From Candidatus Egaibacter danicus (GTDB lineage Bacteria; Pseudomonadota; Gammaproteobacteria; Burkholderiales; Burkholderiaceae), in contig JAABRC010000098.1 of the NCBI GenBank assembly GCA_011391115.1, positions 1-7,056 on the forward strand: 7,056 nt of DNA, given 5' to 3'. Shown here one piece after another: positions 1 through 5,605 of the stretch. How positions within the stretch are numbered: the stretch's first letter is position 1; each line of letters starts with the position of its first letter. Both the position numbers and the translations under genes were made by a program. The notes beneath the pieces were generated by a model. The model saw only the letters and a list, made by a program, of their open reading frames with translations, was not told the DNA's origin and made no database searches.

Positions 1-1
1 G

Positions 2-283
2 GAACTGGCAAAAGCGCTGGCCCCCGGCAAAACACAAGCGCGGCTGTTGCTGCGCATCAAGGACGGTCCCGCGCAAAGCCTGCTCGCACGGGAGCAGCGG
101 CTGCGCAATGTGAAAGACGCCTTTGTCGTGGAGCCGCTGCGCACCGCGCATATCAGGGAAAAGCGGGTCGTGTTGATTGACGACGTCATGACCAGCGGTG
201 CCTCTCTGTATGCCGCCGCCACCGCACTAAGGGCTGCCGGTGCCAGCCACATCACCGCCATCGTGATTGCCCGTACTGAATAA
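2..283 (+). CDS. comF: ComF family phosphoribosyltransferase-like protein, C-terminal part (5' truncated)
   Basis: The reading frame is open from the left edge, and 93 codons remain before TAA at 281-283. The visible part is the C-terminal phosphoribosyltransferase domain of ComF/GntX-type proteins. It has the R-x-K-x-x-P-Q-S-L-(x)-R-x-x-R-x-x-N region (about residues 18-40 of the fragment, ending NVKDAF) and the PRPP-binding loop VVLIDDVMTSGAS (about 56-68), with its hydrophobic strand followed by two acidic residues. ComF in naturally competent bacteria takes part in DNA uptake. In most proteobacteria the protein is an orphan phosphoribosyltransferase-fold protein, so a competence role here is only a family association. 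The expected N-terminal zinc-ribbon half lies outside the window. The TTG at 47 is not the likely start, because conserved sequence continues upstream. The gene ends 7 bp before trmL and is probably co-transcribed with it. Confidence 0.88.
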   Translation, partial: ELAKALAPGKTQARLLLRIKDGPAQSLLAREQRLRNVKDAFVVEPLRTAHIREKRVVLIDDVMTSGASLYAAATALRAAGASHITAIVIARTE

Positions 284-290
284 TCTGGGC

Positions 291-761
291 ATGTTTCACA
301 TCGTTCTGGTTGAGCCCGAAATCCCGCCCAATACGGGCAACGTCATCCGGCTGGCAGCCAACACGGGGTGCACGCTGCACCTTGTGGAGCCGTTGGGGTT
401 TTCCATGGATGACAAACACATGCGCCGCGCCGGGCTGGACTACCACGAATACGCTAAAACAAAGCGCCATACGGACTGGTCATCTTTCCTGCGTGATGAG
501 CAACCCGCGGCGGACCGGCTATTCACCCTTACCACCCGCGGCACACTGAGCCCATATGAAGTCAGGTTTCAGTCGGGCGACTGGCTGGTATTTGGCTCGG
601 AAACCAAAGGCATTTCTGACGCAGTGCGTGCCTCCTTTGCGCCCGGCCAGAGCTTGAAACTACCCATGCTGGCGGGTCAGCGCAGCCTGAACCTGTCCAA
701 TGCGGTGGCCGTCACCGTATTTGAGGCCTGGCGGCAAAACGGGTTCGGCGTTCAGGGATAA
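291..761 (+). CDS. trmL: tRNA (cytidine(34)/uridine(34)-2'-O)-methyltransferase TrmL
   Basis: TrmL is a cytoplasmic SPOUT-class enzyme that methylates the 2'-OH of the wobble nucleotide (C34/U34) in the two tRNA-Leu isoacceptors, using S-adenosylmethionine. The 156-residue protein has almost the same length as E. coli TrmL (157). The three knot motifs are visible: NTGNVIRLAANTG (residues 14-26), FGSETKGI (101-108) and RSLNLSNAVAVTVFEAWRQ (131-149), where the SAM-binding deep trefoil knot forms. The block EPxGFxxDDKxxRRAGLDYHE (33-53) is also typical. The ATG at 291 is chosen because the family begins M-x-x-IVL-x-EPEIPPNTG; an in-frame TTG at 267 would overlap comF. No strong Shine-Dalgarno is seen, which fits translation coupled to comF 7 bp upstream. 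Its 3' end overlaps the convergent maoC gene by 10 bp. Confidence 0.96.
   Translation: MFHIVLVEPEIPPNTGNVIRLAANTGCTLHLVEPLGFSMDDKHMRRAGLDYHEYAKTKRHTDWSSFLRDEQPAADRLFTLTTRGTLSPYEVRFQSGDWLVFGSETKGISDAVRASFAPGQSLKLPMLAGQRSLNLSNAVAVTVFEAWRQNGFGVQG
752..761. other. Tail-to-tail overlap of trmL and maoC stop regions
   Basis: The trmL TAA (759-761, plus) and the maoC TGA (752-754, minus) lie within the same 10 bp, so the last codons of each gene are antisense to the other's stop. No intergenic space or terminator hairpin exists between them; transcripts from both sides must overlap. Confidence 0.85.
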
Positions 762-1207
762 CGCCGCACAATCGACTCCGCCACACACACCGGCTTGTCC
801 GAGCCCTCGCGCTGCACCGCCACTTCCCAGATCATCTGCACGCCCTGGTTGTCGATAGGCTCGCACTTCAGCAGCTTCATGCGGGCGCGCAGGCGACTGC
901 CCACCGGCACCGGCGCCATGAAACGCACCTTGTTGAGCCCGTAGTTCACGCCCATGCGCGACTGCGCAATCTCGAACGACGACTCAAAAAACTTCGGAAT
1001 CAGCGACAGCGTTAGAAAACCATGCGCAATCGGCCCGCCAAACGGCCCGGCTTTGGCGCGCTCCACGTCCACGTGAATCCACTGGTGGTCACCCGTGGCC
1101 TGGGCAAACTGGTTCACCTGCTCCTGCGTGATGGTGATCCAGTCGCTGACCGCCACCTCCTGCCCCACCAGCGCCGCAAGTTCGGCCAGGGTCTGAAACG
1201 TCCGCAT
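752..1207 (-). CDS. MaoC-like (R)-specific enoyl-CoA hydratase/dehydratase
   Basis: This 151-residue single hot-dog-fold protein belongs to the MaoC/PhaJ hydratase-2 family, which adds water to trans-2-enoyl-CoA (or removes it) to give (R)-3-hydroxyacyl-CoA. The hydratase-2 motif is clear: ATGDHQWIHVD (residues 37-47) supplies the catalytic pair D40 and H45 in the D-x4-H spacing. It is followed by AGPFGGPIAHGFLTLSL (53-69), the conserved turn and long central helix. ATG at 1207 is preferred over an upstream in-frame start at 1246, because the family starts near M-x-T-F-x-x-L-x-x-L and the upstream start would overlap parA. The gene begins 5 nt after the parA stop, so the two form a minus-strand operon. 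Substrate chain length and pathway (fatty-acid breakdown, PHA precursor supply or other) cannot be read from the sequence. Its TGA lies within the trmL stop region. Confidence 0.92.
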   Translation of the reverse strand: MRTFQTLAELAALVGQEVAVSDWITITQEQVNQFAQATGDHQWIHVDVERAKAGPFGGPIAHGFLTLSLIPKFFESSFEIAQSRMGVNYGLNKVRFMAPVPVGSRLRARMKLLKCEPIDNQGVQMIWEVAVQREGSDKPVCVAESIVRRYP

Positions 1208-1212
1208 GCTGC

Positions 1213-1830
1213 TTATTTGTCCAGCCAGCGGCAAATGCCCAGCCACTGCTCCAGGTCCCGCTCCACCCGGTTGGGTGACACATCGAACACCGACAGGCCA
1301 CGCGCAGCCAGGTGAATGTAGTTTTGCGTGTCGCGCAGGTAGCCCAGCACCGGCAGCCCCAATTTGTCCACGTAGTCGTGCAACTTGTCGGCGGAAATCG
1401 TGCGCGCGTCCACCCGCATGCCGACCAGGCCCACCTGCGTGCTCTCGGCGTGGCGACTGTGCGCCAGCTCGTCCAGAAAAGCGCGCGTGGCAAAAATATC
1501 AAACACGCTGGGCTGCAACGGCACGATGATCTTGTCGGCCATCTTCATCACTTCCTTCAGGCGACTGCCATGCAGACCCGCTGGCGTGTCCAGCACCAGA
1601 TGGGTCGTCCCCTTGGGCGGCTTGGCGATCAGGTCGGTGCCTACCTCCCACGTCGTGATGGTTCGGGCGCCAGCGGGTCGCAGGCCCAGCCAGAGCTTCG
1701 AGGACTGCTGGCGGTCTGCATCGCCCAGCATCACCGAGTGCCCTTTTGATGCCAGATACCCGGCGATATTGGTAGACAGGGTGGACTTGCCTACGCCGCC
1801 TTTTGGATTGGCTACTACGACCACTGGCAT
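1213..1830 (-). CDS. Orphan ParA/MinD-family P-loop ATPase
   Basis: The 205-residue protein is a short ParA-type deviant Walker ATPase. Motifs: deviant Walker A KGGVGKST (residues 10-17, with signature K10 and catalytic K15), A' motif GDAD (36-39) and Walker B HLVLDTPAG (77-85). Such ATPases dimerise on ATP, bind DNA nonspecifically or membrane, and position DNA or protein cargo. No ParB, parS-like cluster or rep gene is nearby, the length is below that of the main chromosomal ParA (about 255), and the only operon partner is maoC. I therefore call it an orphan ParA of unknown cargo rather than a chromosome partition gene. The ATG at 1830 has a very good Shine-Dalgarno, AGAGGAG on the minus strand (1837-1843), 6 nt upstream. 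It is divergent from the kefF-like gene. Confidence 0.93.
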   Translation of the reverse strand: MPVVVVANPKGGVGKSTLSTNIAGYLASKGHSVMLGDADRQQSSKLWLGLRPAGARTITTWEVGTDLIAKPPKGTTHLVLDTPAGLHGSRLKEVMKMADKIIVPLQPSVFDIFATRAFLDELAHSRHAESTQVGLVGMRVDARTISADKLHDYVDKLGLPVLGYLRDTQNYIHLAARGLSVFDVSPNRVERDLEQWLGICRWLDK

Positions 1831-1891
1831 GAAGGGCTCCTCTAAATTAAACGTTGAGACAGAATGATTAAGTTTGCGCTATGTTAGCGGC
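1831..1891. promoter_or_regulatory. Divergent parA/kefF promoter region
   Basis: This 61-bp gap lies between two divergent start codons and is richer in A+T than the flanking genes, so it must hold the start signals for both sides unless promoters lie inside the genes. For the plus strand, TATGTT at 1880-1885 sits exactly 6 nt before the kefF ATG and could be a -10 element giving a leaderless or near-leaderless mRNA. TTGAGA at 1854-1859 is the best -35-like hexamer, but the 20-bp spacer is long. For the minus strand, the AT-rich stretch around 1843-1851 could hold a -10 for parA, with no convincing -35. No clear operator palindrome is visible. Confidence 0.45.
1837..1843 (-). promoter_or_regulatory. 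Strong Shine-Dalgarno of the parA-like gene
   Basis: On the minus strand the bases read AGAGGAG, six nucleotides before the ATG at 1830. This is the clearest ribosome binding site in the window and fixes the parA start. It contrasts with the divergent kefF-like gene, which has none. Confidence 0.8.
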
Positions 1892-2578
1892 ATGAAAGAC
1901 CAAAACCAAACAACGTCGGCGACTTCGTCGGCCCAACCGGGTATTTACGTCATTGCCGCCCACCCCAACTGGCGCGACTCCCGGGTCAACCGGCTGCTGC
2001 TGCAAACTGCTCGGGACGCCGCCGCGACCACCCCCCGCGTGACTACCTGTGACCTGTACACGCTGTACCCCGACTACTGCATTGACGTCGCCACCGAGCA
2101 GGCGCGCGTGGCTGCGGCTCAGCTAATCGTGCTGGTGCACCCCATCCAGTGGTACGCCATGCCCGCGCTGCAAAAACTCTGGCTGGACGATGTGCTCACC
2201 TACGGCTGGGCTTACGGTGGCGATTCAGTCACGAATGCAGGCACAGCCTTGCGTGGCAAAGACCTGTGGCTGGTGGCCACCACCGGCGGGCCCGAAACGT
2301 CTTACCACCCGCAAAGCTACAACCGTTACTTCTTCGATGCTTTTTTGCCACCGTATGAGCAAACCGCTGCCCTGTGCGGCATGCGGTTTTTGCCCCCGCT
2401 GATCCTGCACGGCGCCCACAGTGCCAGCAACGCCGAAGTCCAGCAACACGTGGCCACCTTTGGCGAGCGCCTGCAAAGCTACCCCAACTGGCCGGAGCTG
2501 GACGATCTGGAAAGCTGCCCGCTGTGCGAGGTACCCGCGGCAGACCGGCCGGAAGAAACGCTTGTGGGAGCCAGATAG
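1892..2578 (+). CDS. kefF: KefF/KefG-like NAD(P)H-dependent flavoprotein, ancillary subunit of glutathione-regulated K+ efflux
   Basis: KefF-type proteins are soluble FMN quinone reductases that dock on the cytoplasmic side of KefC/KefB and are needed for full activity of the efflux system. The 228-residue product shows the Flavodoxin_2 pattern: strand plus AHP and S-x-x-N (YVIAAHPNWRDSRVNRLL, 19-36), the YxLYPD block (57-61), HPIQWYAMPALQKLWLDDV (83-101), GWAYGG (105-110), the FMN-loop TTGGPE (130-135) and CGMRFLPPLILHG (162-174). E. coli KefF has 176 residues. This one has an extra N-terminal tail (about 16 residues), a longer middle loop and a C-terminal extension from about 200 that contains C209-P-L-C212. 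ATG at 1892 is chosen over an upstream TTG at 1874 because conserved sequence begins only near residue 18 and a -10-like box sits just upstream. kefC follows after 4 nt. Whether it is KefF-like or KefG-like is not resolved; the family assignment is firm. Confidence 0.92.
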   Translation: MKDQNQTTSATSSAQPGIYVIAAHPNWRDSRVNRLLLQTARDAAATTPRVTTCDLYTLYPDYCIDVATEQARVAAAQLIVLVHPIQWYAMPALQKLWLDDVLTYGWAYGGDSVTNAGTALRGKDLWLVATTGGPETSYHPQSYNRYFFDAFLPPYEQTAALCGMRFLPPLILHGAHSASNAEVQQHVATFGERLQSYPNWPELDDLESCPLCEVPAADRPEETLVGAR

Positions 2579-2582
2579 TTTT

Positions 2583-4409
2583 ATGGAACACGCACCTGCC
2601 TGGCTGATCAACAGCTTCATTTACCTGAGCGCGGCGGTCATTGCCGTGCCGCTGAGCAAGGCCGTGGGCCTGGGCTCCATCATTGGTTACCTGGCTGCGG
2701 GCATCGCCATTGGCCCCTGGGGGCTGGGGCTGGTCACCAATGTGGAAGACATCCTGCACTTTGCCGAATTTGGTGTGGTGCTGATGCTGTTTCTGGTCGG
2801 GCTGGAGCTGGAGCCCAAACGCCTGTGGAGCCTGCGCCGCCCGATTTTCGGCTGGGGCAGCGCGCAGGTGCTGGGCTGTGCGCTGGTGCTTACCGCTGCA
2901 GCCATGGTGTTTGGCGTGGGCTGGCGCGTGGCGCTGGTGGCCGGGCTCGGCCTGGCGCTGTCCAGCACGGCCATTGCGCTGCAGGTGATGGGTGAGCGCA
3001 ACCTGCTGCCCACCGGCAGCGGGCAGGCGTCGTTCTCCATCCTGCTGTTTCAGGATGTGGCCGCCATCCCGATTCTGGCGCTGCTGCCGCTTTTAGGCGT
3101 TATTTCAGCAGAAAAAGAGGCTCTAGCCCCTGTCAATCATGCGTGGGAAGCTCTCAAAATCATAGCGGTCATTGCCGGCATCATTCTTGGGGGCCGCCTG
3201 CTGCTGCGTCCGCTGTTCCGCTGGATCGCCCGCTCCAACACGCCCGAAATCTTCACTGCCGCGTCGCTCTTGCTGGTGGTGGGCATCGCGGGGCTGATGC
3301 AGCTGGTGGGCCTGTCGATGGCGCTGGGCGCTTTTCTGGCCGGTGTGCTGCTGGCCGAGAGCGAATACCGACGCGAGCTGGAAACCGACATCGAGCCGTT
3401 CAAGGGCCTGCTGCTGGGCCTGTTTTTCATCGCCGTGGGCATGAGCATTGATTTTGGCGTGCTGCTGCAATCGCCAGGCCTGATGGCGCTGGTGGTGGTC
3501 GGCTTTCTGGTGGTCAAGGGCGTGGTGATTTACGCCGTGGCCCGGGCGATGAAGCTGCCCTTTCAGGAGCGGCCCGTGTTCACGCTGCTGCTGGCGCAGG
3601 GCGGCGAGTTTGCGTTTGTGGTGTTTCAGGCGGCTGCGGGTGCCAACGTGTTCCCGGCGCAAACGGCTTCGCTGCTGATCGGCGCGGTGGCCGTGTCGAT
3701 GCTGGTCAGCCCGCTGATGCTGGTGGCCATCGACAAGCTGCTGCTGCCGCGCTACGCCCGATTGGGCAAGACCACACTGGAAGAAATTTCAGAGCCGCAA
3801 GAGGCGCCCATCGTCATTGCCGGGTTTGGCCGTTATGGGCAAATCATCGCCCGCATGATGCTGGCGCAGGGCATTCCCTGTACCGTGCTGGACCACGATG
3901 TGGAGATGATCGAGGCCGCACGCAGCTTTGGCTACCGCGTGTTTTACGGTGACGCCACCCGGCTGGATTTGCTGCGCACCGCCGGTGCGGCGCAAGCCAG
4001 AATTCTGGTGGTGGCGGTAGACGATGTGGACCAGTCGCTGGAGATTGTGGACCTGGCCAAGGAGCACTTCCCGCATCTGGAGATCGTAGCCCGCGCCCGT
4101 GACGTGACCCACTGGAACAAGCTGCGCGACCGGGGCGTGATGCGGGTGGAGCGAGAAATGTTCGAGTCCAGCCTGCGCAGCGCCCGTAGCGTGCTGGAGC
4201 TAATGGGCCATGGCGCCCACGAAGCCCGCCAGAGCGCCATGCGCTTTCGCCAGCACAACCTGGAACTGTTTGAAAAACTGCATCCCCACTACAAAGACCG
4301 CGCCAAGCTGATTGCCGTGGTCAAACAGGGGCGTCAGCAGCTGGAAGAGCAGATGGCGCAGGAGCGGGAAGTGCGCGCGCAGCAACGGCCAAAGGGGTGG
4401 GAGAACTAG
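2583..4409 (+). CDS. kefC: Glutathione-regulated potassium-efflux antiporter KefC/KefB
   Basis: This inner-membrane K+/H+ antiporter is held closed by glutathione and opened by glutathione-S-conjugates; K+ leaves, H+ enters, and the cytoplasm acidifies to protect against electrophiles. The 608-residue protein matches the usual 600-620. Residues about 5-385 form the CPA2 membrane domain, including VGLELEPKRLW (72-82), LALSSTAIALQVM (124-136) and the transport-core FQD (156-158). The regulatory acidic loop E267-T-D269-I-E-P-F-K-G lies before LLLGLFFIAVGMSIDFG. Residues about 408-525 form the TrkA-N/RCK domain with the nucleotide motif GFGRYG (414-419). R417, R524 and N559 occupy places corresponding to residues linked to glutathione binding in E. 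coli KefC. A charged C-terminal tail follows. ATG at 2583 fits the family N-terminus; GGGAG at 2566-2570 is a rather distant Shine-Dalgarno. KefB versus KefC cannot be decided; the KefF-type neighbour favours KefC. Residues 170-195 use unusually rare codons. Confidence 0.95.
   Translation: MEHAPAWLINSFIYLSAAVIAVPLSKAVGLGSIIGYLAAGIAIGPWGLGLVTNVEDILHFAEFGVVLMLFLVGLELEPKRLWSLRRPIFGWGSAQVLGCALVLTAAAMVFGVGWRVALVAGLGLALSSTAIALQVMGERNLLPTGSGQASFSILLFQDVAAIPILALLPLLGVISAEKEALAPVNHAWEALKIIAVIAGIILGGRLLLRPLFRWIARSNTPEIFTAASLLLVVGIAGLMQLVGLSMALGAFLAGVLLAESEYRRELETDIEPFKGLLLGLFFIAVGMSIDFGVLLQSPGLMALVVVGFLVVKGVVIYAVARAMKLPFQERPVFTLLLAQGGEFAFVVFQAAAGANVFPAQTASLLIGAVAVSMLVSPLMLVAIDKLLLPRYARLGKTTLEEISEPQEAPIVIAGFGRYGQIIARMMLAQGIPCTVLDHDVEMIEAARSFGYRVFYGDATRLDLLRTAGAAQARILVVAVDDVDQSLEIVDLAKEHFPHLEIVARARDVTHWNKLRDRGVMRVEREMFESSLRSARSVLELMGHGAHEARQSAMRFRQHNLELFEKLHPHYKDRAKLIAVVKQGRQQLEEQMAQEREVRAQQRPKGWEN
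3093..3167 (+). repeat. Possible coding-embedded remnant of a dispersed Comamonadaceae repeat inside kefC
   Basis: Within kefC (residues about 171-195, the loop between two membrane segments) the composition drops well below the surrounding GC-rich sequence and codons such as tta, tca, cta, gca and ata cluster. The pattern CTCTAGCCCC, then GCG, then AGCTCTCAAAATCATAGC resembles from memory the short dispersed element common in Comamonadaceae genomes (CTAGCGC... AGCTATCAAAA...TAGC). The reading frame is intact and the protein loop is only about two residues longer than in E. coli KefC. Identity as that repeat is recollection plus inference; only the composition shift is directly seen. Confidence 0.4.
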
Positions 4410-4606
4410 GGCCGGGGCAGACTTGCAACACGGCTACCAGACTCAGGTCGGCGTGGCATTCAGCGCAGCGGCATCAAGGAGGAGGCCAAAGGCCGGGGGA
4501 CAGCCGCGGAGTCTGAGTGCCGCGTCGCCCTGAGTCCGCAAAGAATGACGTCATCCGACTGCCGCCAGATCCAGCAAGAACAAAACGGTCTTTATTTGTG
4601 GAAAGA
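4410..4606. other. Convergent kefC/lysR intergenic region
   Basis: This 197-bp stretch carries no convincing gene; the short open frames running through it show no recognisable protein. Its left part is filled by the long inverted repeat at 4440-4536. Its right part (4537-4606) is less GC-rich and holds a 10-bp perfect palindrome ATGACGTCAT (4545-4554). No hairpin followed by a T-run is seen on either strand, so no classical intrinsic terminator can be assigned to kefC or to the LysR gene. Confidence 0.7.
4440..4536 (+). repeat. Long nested inverted repeat (24-bp outer stem) 30 bp behind kefC
   Basis: The arms 4440-4463 and 4513-4536 are complementary over 24 positions: 20 Watson-Crick pairs, three G-U pairs when read as plus-strand RNA (4451/4525, 4454/4522, 4459/4517), and a single mismatch (4448/4528). 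The outermost eight bases, GACTCAGG and CCTGAGTC, pair perfectly. Inside, GCGGC (4468-4472) can pair with GCCGC (4503-4507), and GGCC-AAA-GGCC (4484-4494) forms an apical mini-hairpin. No U-tract follows, so it is not a standard terminator. It could be an mRNA 3'-end stability structure, a dispersed REP-like element or a small structured RNA. The three wobble pairs fit a plus-strand transcript and would be mismatches in minus-strand RNA. Confidence 0.75.
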
Positions 4607-5497
4607 TCAATAAGTCACGACCTTTTTCAGCCATTCCGCAAACGCCGCACATTCCCAGCGCTCCATCATGCCGGTGCGCCAGCACAGGTAGTGGGCGTGC
4701 GGGCTGGGCACGTTGTGACCAAAAACGGCATTGGAACCCAACCGCACCAGCGTGCCGTTTTCCAGCCAGGGCGCACCCAGCTTGAGGCGCACCAGAGCCA
4801 CACCCATGCCGGCAGCGGCGGCGTCGCACATCAGGCCCACGTCGTTGAACTGTGATCCCTCCATGGGTTCGGGCCAGTCGAGCTGGTTGGCGGCAAACCA
4901 GGTGCGCCAGGGCTCGAGCGGGCTGCGCAGAAAGGCTTCGCCCTCCAGATCCTGTGGCACGTCAAACGGCCCGTGTTCGCGCACCCACGCGGGCGAGGCT
5001 AGCGGCGTGACGTCATCCTTCATTAGGCACACGTGCTCCACATCGGCGTAGCGGCCGGTGCCAAAACGCACCATCAGGTCGGCATCTTCGGCCACCACGT
5101 CCAGCAGCGGGATGGACACCTGCAGCGTCACGTCAATCTCGGGGTACGCCTCGGTGAACTGGCGCAGCTTGGGGATCAGGATGGAGCGCGAAAACGTGGG
5201 CGTCACGGCCAGGCGCAGCTTGCGTTTGCCCGGCATGGCCGCGGCGCCGGGGAACTTCTGCAGTGTTGCCAGGCCTTCACGCACATGGGCCAGGTACTCG
5301 CTGCCTTCGGTGGTCAGCGAAAAATCGGCCCGGCCAAACAGCTTGGTGCCGATGATTTGTTCCAGCTGCTTGACGCGGTGGCTCACGGCGCTGGGCGTCA
5401 CACACAGCTCTTCAGACGTTTGTGTAACGCTGCGCAGCCGAGCCAGTGCCTCAAACGTCAGCAGGCACTGGATGGGGGGAATGCGGGAGGCGGTCAT
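4607..5497 (-). CDS. LysR-type transcriptional regulator, GcvA-like
   Basis: The 296-residue product has the usual LysR length and layout. An N-terminal winged helix-turn-helix spans about residues 5-65 (LLTFEALARLRSVTQTSEEL, then VTPSAVSHRVKQLEQIIGTKLFGR and LTTEG), followed by a linker and a two-lobe periplasmic-binding-protein-like effector domain from about 90. The lobe starts KLRLAVTPTFSRSILIP, and the block AAAAGMGVALVRLKL lies near the second lobe. The FEA-ARxxSVTxxxEEL helix and the downstream pattern resemble the GcvA subgroup; the effector is unknown. ATG at 5497 is chosen because conserved HTH sequence begins about 10 residues in; an in-frame start at 5551 would only add sequence without homology and overlap the psd promoter. 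There is no Shine-Dalgarno, but CACAAT sits 6 nt before the ATG. The gene is divergent from psd, a common layout for LysR autoregulation, though psd as a target is only a possibility. Confidence 0.93.
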   Translation of the reverse strand: MTASRIPPIQCLLTFEALARLRSVTQTSEELCVTPSAVSHRVKQLEQIIGTKLFGRADFSLTTEGSEYLAHVREGLATLQKFPGAAAMPGKRKLRLAVTPTFSRSILIPKLRQFTEAYPEIDVTLQVSIPLLDVVAEDADLMVRFGTGRYADVEHVCLMKDDVTPLASPAWVREHGPFDVPQDLEGEAFLRSPLEPWRTWFAANQLDWPEPMEGSQFNDVGLMCDAAAAGMGVALVRLKLGAPWLENGTLVRLGSNAVFGHNVPSPHAHYLCWRTGMMERWECAAFAEWLKKVVTY

Positions 5498-5508
5498 GGC
5501 GCCATTGT

Positions 5509-5533
5509 GCCGCCGCCAGCCCCTTGCGGCGGC
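5509..5533. promoter_or_regulatory. 8-bp inverted repeat in the lysR/psd divergent region (possible operator)
   Basis: GCCGCCGC (5509-5516) and GCGGCGGC (5526-5533) are exact inverted copies around a 9-nt centre. The right arm ends 5 bp before the TATAAT of the psd promoter, so the repeat covers the place where a -35 element should be. This would suit a regulator site, possibly for the divergently encoded LysR protein. Simple GC-rich triplet composition makes chance more likely than for a mixed sequence. Confidence 0.35.
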
Positions 5534-5538
5534 CCTTT

Positions 5539-5544
5539 TATAAT
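5539..5544 (+). promoter_or_regulatory. Perfect -10 hexamer (TATAAT) upstream of psd
   Basis: TATAAT matches the sigma-70 -10 consensus in full in an otherwise very GC-rich gap. No TTGACA-like -35 lies 16-18 bp upstream; TTGCGG (5524-5529) is too close (9 bp). Start of transcription near 5551 would give a leader of about 55 nt before the psd GTG. Dependence on an activator is possible. Confidence 0.55.
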
Positions 5545-5584
5545 CCGCCACCCCTTGTTATCCAGCCCCTTACACCGTCCCACC

Positions 5585-5597
5585 AACCTTGCAGGTT
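5585..5597 (+). promoter_or_regulatory. Small hairpin over the psd ribosome binding site
   Basis: AACCT-TGC-AGGTT can form a 5-bp stem with a 3-nt loop in the psd leader. The only Shine-Dalgarno-like bases for psd, AGG at 5593-5595, lie in its right arm, 10 nt before the GTG start. The stem is short and its effect on translation is unproven. Confidence 0.3.
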
Positions 5598-5605
5598 CTC
5601 CATCC

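Noticed and set aside
1089..1502. 137-codon minus-strand frame across the parA/maoC junction
   Set aside because: It is an alternative frame over two well-supported genes and has no recognisable motifs.
2421..2582. Upstream in-frame extension of kefC by 54 codons
   Set aside because: It overlaps the kefF-like coding sequence in another frame and lacks KefC similarity; ATG at 2583 gives the normal N-terminus and length.
4440..4540. Intrinsic terminator for kefC
   Set aside because: The hairpin is strong, but the bases after it (CGCAAAGAATG) contain no T-run and the stem and loop are much longer than usual for a Rho-independent terminator.
4545..5018. TGACGTCATCC occurring twice (4546-4556 and 5008-5018)
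   Set aside because: One copy is inside the LysR coding sequence, the other in the intergenic gap; two 11-bp matches built on a short palindrome with no further shared sequence look like chance.
5033..5605. Upstream in-frame extension of psd to 478 codons
   Set aside because: The extra part is antisense to the LysR gene and has no homology to Psd; the GTG at 5606 fits the family N-terminus and lies behind a TATAAT box.
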